From Thermomonas aquatica (GTDB lineage: Bacteria > Pseudomonadota > Gammaproteobacteria > Xanthomonadales > Xanthomonadaceae), in the NCBI RefSeq assembly GCF_006337105.1, contig NZ_CP040871.1, positions 2,079,501 through 2,143,500 on the forward strand: 64,000 nt of DNA. The letters run 5' to 3'. Below, one piece after another: positions 58,130-64,000 of this stretch; the first letter of the stretch is position 1; each line of letters opens with the position of its first letter. Below the pieces are notes generated by a model, which saw only the letters and a list, made by a program, of their open reading frames with translations, was not told where the DNA came from and searched no databases. The translations under genes were made by a program, and so were the position numbers.

Positions 58130-58993
58130 ATGCAACGCAAGCACCTGACCACCGCAGTCGTCGCCGGCCTCGGCCTGGCCGGCGCCATCGCCTATGCCGC
58201 CAATCGCGGCCCCGTCGTGTCGATCGTTCCGGTTGCGACCCATGAAGCGCCGGCCTCGCCGCGGAATCCTGGCATGTCCGGCCCGGCCGCTGTCTCCGAT
58301 AATTTTGCGCGCATCGCCGCCAAGCCCGCGCCGCCGCCGACCGATGCGGAAGTCGGCGATGCTGCTTCGTATGCCCGCAACGTGCGCTGGCTGGGCGCCG
58401 CCTCGGGCTTCGTGGCCGTGGCCACCACCGCCCAGTGTGCCGCCTGGGCAGCGACGGATCCGGGTATTTCGTGCCAGCCGATCGCGGATACCGAGGCCGT
58501 CACCCCGTTCGCCGACCGCGACATCGCCAGGATCGCGCTGCCTGCGGGGGCCAGCAACTCCATGCTCTGCCATATGGCCGATCCGCAGGTCGAAGTGGTC
58601 TTCCGTAACAGCAACAGCGATCTGCGGATTTCGAAATTGCGTTACAACATCGTGTTGAAAATGGAAAACCCCGTGCTTGCGGATCCGTCGCTGATCGACC
58701 CGGGCACGGGTGCGCCGATGAACGGTGCATTGCAGATCAGCCTGGGCATGGATTCCGCCAACCAGGCGATGCCGGCGAACACGGTGCTGCTCGAACATGA
58801 GCAGTCGGCGAAGGTATGCGGCCTGGACAACCTGATCAGCAAGCGGACGCTGGTCGAGGTCTACGGGCTCAGCCAGGCGCAGGCGAACCGTTTCTTCACG
58901 AGTCCCACGACGATTCGCCTGGGAGTCAGCGGCAGCGTCCAGCGAGTCGATTATGCGAAGCTCTGGGTCAACCTGCGCCTGACCGGCGACTGA
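58130..58993 (+). CDS. exported protein of unknown function, tandem paralog 1
   Basis: A 287-residue protein with a signal peptide (MQRKHLTTAVVAGLGLAGA..., cleavage near AYA-AN) and a Pro/Ala-rich linker. The remaining 200 residues closely parallel the next gene: RNVRWLGAAS, TPFADRDIARI, ASNSMLCH, ENPVLADPSLIDPGTGAP, LISKRTLVEVYGL and a terminal LTGD. Four cysteines are shared with the paralog. No known domain or catalytic motif is recognised. It may be periplasmic or secreted. Its 58-bp GC-rich spacer to the paralog's leader contains a 14-bp palindrome. Confidence 0.78.
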   Translation: MQRKHLTTAVVAGLGLAGAIAYAANRGPVVSIVPVATHEAPASPRNPGMSGPAAVSDNFARIAAKPAPPPTDAEVGDAASYARNVRWLGAASGFVAVATTAQCAAWAATDPGISCQPIADTEAVTPFADRDIARIALPAGASNSMLCHMADPQVEVVFRNSNSDLRISKLRYNIVLKMENPVLADPSLIDPGTGAPMNGALQISLGMDSANQAMPANTVLLEHEQSAKVCGLDNLISKRTLVEVYGLSQAQANRFFTSPTTIRLGVSGSVQRVDYAKLWVNLRLTGD

Positions 58994-59001
58994 GGCGGCA
59001 T

Positions 59002-59015
59002 AGGCCATATGGCCT
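59002..59015. repeat. 14-bp perfect palindrome between tandem paralogs
   Basis: AGGCCATATGGCCT starts 8 bases after the first paralog's stop. A CTTTTT run lies 16 bases further on, so the region may act as a weak terminator, but the geometry is poor. Confidence 0.4.
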
Positions 59016-59073
59016 GACCGTTGCGGCCGGCTTTTTGCGCATACATGGGGGAGTCCATCAACCGGAGACCACC

Positions 59074-59943
59074 ATGCATCGCAAGACCCTGTTCCTCGCC
59101 GTCACCGCCAGCCTCGCCCTGGCCGGCGCCTTCGCCTACGCCGCCAACCAGGGCATGCTCCCGGTGCGGCTTTCCGCGCCCGCCGCCGCCAACGCGGCGG
59201 CGACCGGCAGCGCGGCATCGCTGCCGGAGCGGTCGCTGCGCGGTGCCGCTGCGGCGGCCAATGGCGCCAGGTCGGCGAAGAAGCCCACCGGCCCGACCGT
59301 CGATGACGTCGGCGACCTCGATTCGTTCGGCCGCAACGTGCGTTGGCTGGGGCTTGCCACCGCCCTTGTGCAGATCTCCACCGATTGCCCGTCGATCCTG
59401 GCCGAAGATCCCACTGCCTTGTGCCAGCAGGTCAACGACCTCGCGGTCACCACGCCGTTCGCCTTCAACGACATCGCCCGCATCAAGTTGCCGGCGAACG
59501 CCAGCAACTCGCTGCTCTGCCACTGGTTCAGCCCGCGCGTGGCGGTCACCTTCTTCAATCCGACCGCAAACCCGGTGCCGGGGCGCTACAGCTACAACCC
59601 GACCCTGACCGTGGAGAACCCGGTGCTGAACGATCCGGCCCTGATCGACGCCACCACCGGCGCGCCCTTCAACGGCAAGCTGTCCACCGGCATGTCGGCA
59701 TCCGAATCGATGCAGGTGGTGGTCGACCCCGGCTTCCCGATCACCCAGAGCCTGCGCGATTCCGTGGTCTGCCAGTCGGGCCTGATCAGCAAGCGCGCGC
59801 TGGTGGAGACCTATGGCCTGACCGCGGCGCAGGCGGACAGCTTCTTCGCCAATCCGACCACCGTGCGGCTGAATGTCAGCGGTTCGTCGCGCTTCGTCGA
59901 CTACACCCTGTATTCCTTCGGCCTGCGCATCGTCGGCGACTGA
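59074..59943 (+). CDS. exported protein of unknown function, tandem paralog 2
   Basis: A 289-residue paralog of the preceding gene, also with a signal peptide ending AFAYA-AN and an Ala-rich linker. Shared blocks include RNVRWLGLA, TPFAFNDIARI, NASNSLLCH, ENPVLNDPALID, LISKRALVETYGLTAAQA and a terminal VGD. Four shared cysteines suggest two disulfides. Function is unknown. The ATG at 59074 follows CCGGAGA and starts the signal peptide; the long open frame upstream overlaps paralog 1 and is not real. A perfect 16-bp hairpin lies just downstream. Confidence 0.78.
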   Translation: MHRKTLFLAVTASLALAGAFAYAANQGMLPVRLSAPAAANAAATGSAASLPERSLRGAAAAANGARSAKKPTGPTVDDVGDLDSFGRNVRWLGLATALVQISTDCPSILAEDPTALCQQVNDLAVTTPFAFNDIARIKLPANASNSLLCHWFSPRVAVTFFNPTANPVPGRYSYNPTLTVENPVLNDPALIDATTGAPFNGKLSTGMSASESMQVVVDPGFPITQSLRDSVVCQSGLISKRALVETYGLTAAQADSFFANPTTVRLNVSGSSRFVDYTLYSFGLRIVGD

Positions 59944-59955
59944 CCGGGTGCGGTC

Positions 59956-59990
59956 CATGGCGCGCCGCGGCGATGCCGCGGCGCGCCATG
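59956..59990. repeat. perfect 16-bp GC-rich hairpin after the tandem paralogs
   Basis: CATGGCGCGCCGCGGC, a GAT loop, then its exact reverse complement. The stem is 16 bp with no mismatch. No T-run follows. It is in the right place for a transcript end but could also be a repetitive extragenic palindrome. Confidence 0.85.
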
Positions 59991-60043
59991 ACCCCGTCAT
60001 CGCAAGCGCGTAGCCTCGGCGGCCCGCCTGCAGGAGCCGCGCC

Positions 60044-60832
60044 ATGAGCATCGACCATCTCCTCGGCGCGCCCACCTGGTTCGAACTCGGCACCAGCGAC
60101 CAGGCGGCTGCCGAAGCCTTCTACAGCGGACTGTTCGGCTGGACCCAGCGCAAGACCGCGATGCCGGACGGCAGCCACTACACGATCTTCCAGCTCGACG
60201 GCCGCGACGTGGCCGCCTGCTACACGCTGATGGCGGACATGGTCGCCGCCGGGATTCCGCCGCATTGGGGCGTGTACTTCAAGGTCGCCGATTGCGATGC
60301 CACGGTGGCGCAGGTACGCGCCCATGGCGGCAAGGCCTTCTGCGAGCCGTTCGAGGTGATGGAGCACCTGCGGATGGCGACGGTCGGCGATCCGGAGGGC
60401 GCGGCGTTCAACCTGCACCAGCCGCGCGCGCATCCGGGCGTCGGCGTCATCCGCGAACCGAACTCGGTGCTGTGGGTGGAACTGGCCACCCGCGACATCG
60501 CCCGCGCCGAGGCGTTCTACCGCGCCGTGCTCGGCTGGCAGGCCACGCCCCTCGATGCCGGCCCGACCCAGTACCGCGTGCTGTCCTGCGGCGGTTGCGA
60601 AACCGGGTTCGGCGGGATGCTGGAGATGAACCAGCAGTGGCAGGGCATCCCGTCGCACTGGTCGATCTACCTGCATGTCGCCGATGTCGACGCCACCCTC
60701 GCCCAGGCGGTCGCGCTGGGCGGCAAGGTTTGCGTGCCGGCGTTCGACGTGCCGGGCGTGGGCCGGATCGCCCGCATCGACGATCCCGGCGGCGCCGGCT
60801 GCTACGTGATGACGCCTAGCCCACGGGGGTGA
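60044..60832 (+). CDS. two-domain VOC-family protein
   Basis: A 262-residue protein of two glyoxalase-type modules. Module 1 begins APTWFELGTSDQAAAEAFY and module 2 LWVELATRDIARAEAFY, a clear internal repeat as in fusions called CFP32-like hydrolases. Module 1 shows GDPEGAAFNLHQ and module 2 IDDPGGAGCYVM at the equivalent position. A reaction is not assigned. A GGAG site precedes the ATG. Its last 17 bases overlap the end of a small gene on the other strand. Confidence 0.88.
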   Translation: MSIDHLLGAPTWFELGTSDQAAAEAFYSGLFGWTQRKTAMPDGSHYTIFQLDGRDVAACYTLMADMVAAGIPPHWGVYFKVADCDATVAQVRAHGGKAFCEPFEVMEHLRMATVGDPEGAAFNLHQPRAHPGVGVIREPNSVLWVELATRDIARAEAFYRAVLGWQATPLDAGPTQYRVLSCGGCETGFGGMLEMNQQWQGIPSHWSIYLHVADVDATLAQAVALGGKVCVPAFDVPGVGRIARIDDPGGAGCYVMTPSPRG

Positions 60833-61043
60833 GCGGACCGCGCAGGACGATCGGCCGCGTGCCGGGTTCGCGGGCGTCGCCGGCGCGGGCGGCGTCGGCG
60901 ACCAGGGCGTGCGCTTCGCGCGCGCAGCCGTCGGACGAAGCGGCCGGCAGCGCGGGCGGCATGCCCAGGCCGCTGCCGATGCCGATCGCCATCAGGCTGA
61001 GTGCCAATGCGCCGCGCCACAACACATGCTGCAGGGATTTCAT
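60816..61043 (-). CDS. small exported hypothetical protein, 75 residues
   Basis: A 75-residue protein with a signal peptide (MKSLQHVLWRGALALSLMAIG...) and a short mature segment that includes SSDGCAREAHALVADAARAG. There is one cysteine. It resembles no family I know and could be spurious, but the signal peptide is well formed and the stop overlaps the end of the VOC gene, leaving little spare DNA. The 251-base spacer to aceF would carry both promoters. Confidence 0.5.
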   Translation of the reverse strand: MKSLQHVLWRGALALSLMAIGIGSGLGMPPALPAASSDGCAREAHALVADAARAGDAREPGTRPIVLRGPLTPVG

Positions 61044-61294
61044 GGTGCTTCCTCGGTCGTGGCATGGGGGAGGCGTGGGCCACACCAACGAAGATGCGCC
61101 CGCCAGGCGGAAGGTTGCAGTGCGGGAGGTCGCGGTGACGACCGGCATCCCGGGCTGCGCCGGGATGCTGTCGCGATGGCAAAAATCGATTCGCCCGGGT
61201 AAATTCCGAAAAACTGCCGCCGGTTTGTTCCGGGGCGCTGGATATGGCAACAATACGGGCCTGATCGCCGGTCTTTCCGGCCCCGGAGTGCGTC

Positions 61295-62698
61295 ATGGCT
61301 GAGCTGAAGGAAGCGCGCGTCCCCGATATCGGCGGTCACGGTGACGTGCCGGTGATCGAATTGCTGGTCAAGCCCGGCGACACCGTGGCCAAGGACCAGG
61401 GATTGGTCACCCTGGAATCCGACAAGGCGACGATGGAAGTGCCATCGCCGTTCGCCGGCGTGGTCGAGGAGCTGAAGGTCAAGCTCGGCGACACCCTGTC
61501 CGAAGGCGGGCTGGTCGCGATCATCGCCGTATCCGACAGCCGACCGGCTGCCCAGGCCGGCGATGCGGCCGCTGCTCCCGCGCCTGCGGCCGCAGCGCCG
61601 GCGCCGGTCGCCGAAGCGCCGAAGCCGGAACCGGTGGCGACGCCGGCGCCTGCGCAGGCGCCCCGCGCCGAAGTCGCCCGCGCCGCCGCCGATCCCGCCG
61701 CCGCGCCGATGGGCGCCGGCCTGCCGCCGGTGCGTTTCGAGGCGGATGCCGTGTTGCCCGACAAGGTGCCCTACGCCAGCCCCGCGGTGCGCCTGTTCGC
61801 GCGCGAACTCGGCGTCGACCTGATGCAGGTGGCCGGCAGCGAACGCGGTGGCCGCATCGGCAAGGCCGACGTGCAGAACTTCGTCAAGGCCGCGCTGGCC
61901 GGCGGCATCGCTGCGCCGGTGGCTGCGGCTGGCGGTGGTGGTGGCGGTGGGCTGAACCTGATCCCGTGGCCGAAGGTCGACTTCGCCAAGTTCGGCGCGA
62001 TCGAAAGCAAGCCGCTGTCGCGCATCCAGAAAATTTCCGGCGCCAACCTTGCGCGCAACTGGGCGATGATCCCGCACGTCACCCAGCACGACGATGCCGA
62101 CATCACCGATCTCGAGGCGTTGCGCGTGGCGCTCAACGACGAGAACGCCAAGGCGATCGCCGCGGGCAAGGCCGGCAAGCTGACCATGCTCGCCTTCCTG
62201 ATCAAGGCCAGCGTGGCCGCGTTGAAGAAATACCCGAACTTCAACGCCTCGCTGGACGGCGACAACCTCGTCCTCAAGCAGTACTACAACATCGGTTTCG
62301 CCGCCGACACGCCGAACGGTTTGGTGGTGCCGGTGCTGCGCGATGCCGACAAGAAGGGCGTGATGGAGATCGCCCGCGAGATGGGCGAGCTGGCCGCCGC
62401 CGCGCGCGACGGCAAGCTCAAGCCGGAGCAGATGCAGGGCGGCTGCTTCACCATCAGCTCGCTGGGCGGGATCGGCGGCACCGCGTTCACCCCGATCATC
62501 AACGCGCCGGAAGTGGCGATCCTGGGCGTGTCGAAGTCGGACACCAAGCCCGTCTGGAATGGCGAGAAGTTCAAGCCGCGCTTGATCCTGCCGCTGTCGC
62601 TGAGCTACGACCACCGCGTGATCGACGGCGCCGCCGCGGCGCGCTTCACCGCCTACCTGGCGCAACTGCTGGGCGACCTGCGGCGGGCGATGCTGTAA
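61295..62698 (+). CDS. aceF: pyruvate dehydrogenase E2, dihydrolipoamide acetyltransferase
   Basis: A 467-residue core subunit that passes acetyl groups to CoA. It has one lipoyl domain (about 5-78, lipoylated Lys44 in ESDKATMEV), an Ala/Pro-rich linker (about 85-145), a peripheral subunit-binding domain (ASPAVRLFARELGVDL, about 162-200), a glycine-rich linker and the acetyltransferase domain with SYDHRVIDGA near the end. E. coli AceF has three lipoyl domains. E1 is encoded by aceE at 27.5 kb, not next to it. The mechanosensitive-channel gene follows after 4 bases. Confidence 0.95.
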   Translation: MAELKEARVPDIGGHGDVPVIELLVKPGDTVAKDQGLVTLESDKATMEVPSPFAGVVEELKVKLGDTLSEGGLVAIIAVSDSRPAAQAGDAAAAPAPAAAAPAPVAEAPKPEPVATPAPAQAPRAEVARAAADPAAAPMGAGLPPVRFEADAVLPDKVPYASPAVRLFARELGVDLMQVAGSERGGRIGKADVQNFVKAALAGGIAAPVAAAGGGGGGGLNLIPWPKVDFAKFGAIESKPLSRIQKISGANLARNWAMIPHVTQHDDADITDLEALRVALNDENAKAIAAGKAGKLTMLAFLIKASVAALKKYPNFNASLDGDNLVLKQYYNIGFAADTPNGLVVPVLRDADKKGVMEIAREMGELAAAARDGKLKPEQMQGGCFTISSLGGIGGTAFTPIINAPEVAILGVSKSDTKPVWNGEKFKPRLILPLSLSYDHRVIDGAAAARFTAYLAQLLGDLRRAML

Positions 62699-62702
62699 GC
62701 CG

Positions 62703-63860
62703 ATGCAGCCGGACACGGGCCAGCGACTGCGCGAGGCCGGGGATCGCGTCCGCCAGGCCGCCGATGCCGCCGCGGACACCGGGCTGCGCGACCTGCAGCC
62801 GTTGCTGGACAGCAAGCTGCTCTCGGTCTCGGGGGTGACGATCACCGTCGGCGGCTTGCTGCTGGCCGCCATCGTCGCCATCGCGGTCTGGTTGCTTGCG
62901 TGGCTGTTGCGGCGCGCGCTGCAGCGCTACGCCAAGCGCAATCCGGACGTGAACCAGGCGGCGGTGTATACCGTTTCGCGGATCGCCAACTACGTGCTGA
63001 TCCTGGTGGGCGTGTTGCTCGCCTTCGATGCGGCCGGCATCCCGGTCGGCAAGTTCACCGTGTTCGCCGGCGCGCTGGGCGTCGGCCTTGGCTTCGGCCT
63101 GCAGGCGATCTTCAACAACTTCGTGTCCGGCCTGATCCTGCTGTTCGACCGCTCGCTGAAGATCGGCGATTTCATCGAACTCGACAGCGATACCCGCGGC
63201 ACCGTGCGCGCCATCAACATCCGTTCCACCCGCATCACCACCAACGACAACATCGACGTGCTGGTGCCGAATTCGGAGTTCATGACCAAGCGGGTGGTGA
63301 ACTGGACCTACAGCTCGCCGGACCGGCGCATCCGAGTGCCGTTCGACGTGGCCTATGGCAGCGACAAGGAACTGGTGAAGAAGGCCGCGCTGGAAGCCGC
63401 CGCCAAGGTGCCTTTCACCCTGGCCACCGAAGGCGACCGGCAACCGCAGGTATGGCTGGTCGGCTTCGGCGGCAGCCAGGTGAACTACGAACTGGTGGTG
63501 TGGCTCAACGAATCGGCCTCGCGCCGCAACGCGGCGGTGAAGGCGGCCTACCTGTGGGAACTCGATACCGCGCTCAATGCGCACGGCATCGAGATCCCGT
63601 TCCCGCAGCAGGACCTGCGCGTGCGCAGCCTGTTCGGGCTGGAAGGGGCCGAGGCGCTGGCCGCGCTGCGGATGGACGCCGCGCGGGCAGGCGAGATGCC
63701 GTCGCCCAGGGCGACGCAGGCGCTGAATGCCGACGAGCGTGCGCAGTTGGCGCGCAACGATGCACGGCTGGATACCGAACGCGGGATGCAGGAGGACGCG
63801 GCGCGCGCCGCCGCCGACCGCGCACGCGCCCCGAATGCGCCCGATGGGCAGACAGGCTGA
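62703..63860 (+). CDS. MscS-type mechanosensitive channel
   Basis: A 385-residue small-conductance channel protein: membrane helices at about 42-70, 78-100 and 115-138, pore helix TM3 (GALGVGLGFGLQAIFNNF), and the beta domain with GDFIELDSDTRGTV and RSTRITTNDNIDVLVPNSEF. The C-terminal tail (about 325-385) is long, charged and alanine-rich. It opens on osmotic down-shock. It lies between aceF and a lipoyl-domain gene, with gaps of 4 and 12 bases, so it is embedded in a pyruvate dehydrogenase operon, which is unusual. Confidence 0.9.
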   Translation: MQPDTGQRLREAGDRVRQAADAAADTGLRDLQPLLDSKLLSVSGVTITVGGLLLAAIVAIAVWLLAWLLRRALQRYAKRNPDVNQAAVYTVSRIANYVLILVGVLLAFDAAGIPVGKFTVFAGALGVGLGFGLQAIFNNFVSGLILLFDRSLKIGDFIELDSDTRGTVRAINIRSTRITTNDNIDVLVPNSEFMTKRVVNWTYSSPDRRIRVPFDVAYGSDKELVKKAALEAAAKVPFTLATEGDRQPQVWLVGFGGSQVNYELVVWLNESASRRNAAVKAAYLWELDTALNAHGIEIPFPQQDLRVRSLFGLEGAEALAALRMDAARAGEMPSPRATQALNADERAQLARNDARLDTERGMQEDAARAAADRARAPNAPDGQTG

Positions 63861-63872
63861 CAGGAGAGAAGC

Positions 63873-64000
63873 AATGGCGACGATCGAATCCAAGGTGCCC
63901 GACATCGGCGGCCACAGCGACGTGCCGGTGATCGAGGTGCTGGTCGCCGTGGGCGACACCGTGAAGAAGGACCAGGGCCTGGTCACGCTGGAATCGGACA
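63873..64000 (+). CDS. lipoyl-domain protein, probably dihydrolipoamide dehydrogenase (partial, 3' end outside window)
   Basis: Only the first 42 residues are in the window. They form the start of a lipoyl domain (KVPDIGGHSDVPVIEVLV, then the ESD of the lipoylation site) and are similar to the AceF N-terminus. In Xanthomonadaceae the lpd gene of the pyruvate dehydrogenase cluster carries an N-terminal lipoyl domain, so Lpd is the likeliest identity. A second E2 is the alternative. It begins 12 bases after the MscS gene with an AGGAGAG site. Confidence 0.75.

Overview
The window is GC-rich, densely packed bacterial chromosome from a gammaproteobacterium, most likely the Xanthomonadaceae/Lysobacteraceae (Lysobacter, Luteimonas, Thermomonas or a relative). 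Pointers are a cytochrome c4 gene beside engB, a plant-type glutamate-cysteine ligase, a monothiol glutaredoxin fused to a rhodanese domain, a DUF1415 protein, the c-di-GMP-associated protein YajQ, an 896-residue AceE encoded apart from aceF, and a lipoyl-domain protein (probably Lpd) behind aceF. The genus cannot be fixed by eye. No tRNA, rRNA, CRISPR array, insertion sequence, integrase or prophage was seen. Most of the window is ordinary core chromosome.

Layout. 1-8 kb: cytochrome c4 (cut by the window edge), engB, an exported GH13 amylase, gshA, a SnoaL-like protein, ppc. 8-10.3 kb: the glutathione-dependent formaldehyde operon frmR-frmA-frmB behind a clear FrmR operator. 10.3-16.5 kb: a PP-loop protein, DegV, DUF1761, two overlapping amidohydrolases (one without its metal ligands), AMP nucleosidase and DUF924. 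17-21 kb: a three-domain glutaredoxin fusion, an SGNH esterase, alaA, rsgA. 21-30 kb: a MATCAP-like metallopeptidase, dctA, gltS, maeB, aceE. 30.2-32.8 kb: a visibly AT-richer patch with a nuclease-helicase protein (candidate defence gene) and a small gene broken by a 19-bp tandem duplication. 32.8-46.5 kb: serine hydrolase, TspO-like protein, tag, a small protein with a structured 3' region, an MFS exporter, an S9 peptidase, acpH, a LytTR two-component pair, a GAF-GGDEF cyclase, an exported methyltransferase-like lipoprotein, a polysaccharide deacetylase and an exported ATP-dependent DNA ligase.

46.6-50 kb is an ECF42-type sigma factor module: two DGPF (YCII) proteins, two VOC proteins and the TPR-tailed sigma factor, with a matching promoter. 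50-52.4 kb holds a second ECF sigma factor, a membrane partner and a divergent small membrane gene. The two divergent promoters carry identical -35 and -10 elements in mirror arrangement. 52.5-55.5 kb: rsmC, an RsuA-like synthase and a HAD phosphatase, each overlapping the next by four bases, then DUF1415. 55.6-61 kb: a metallo-beta-lactamase-fold lipoprotein, yajQ, an EamA transporter, two tandem exported paralogs of unknown function, a two-domain VOC protein and a small exported protein. 61.3-64 kb: aceF, a MscS-type channel and the start of a lipoyl-domain protein.

Functional links. gshA supplies the glutathione used by FrmA/FrmB and glutaredoxin. ppc, maeB, dctA, aceE, aceF and the terminal gene act around C4-dicarboxylates and pyruvate. 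The two sigma-factor loci and the 30-33 kb patch are the most distinctive parts.
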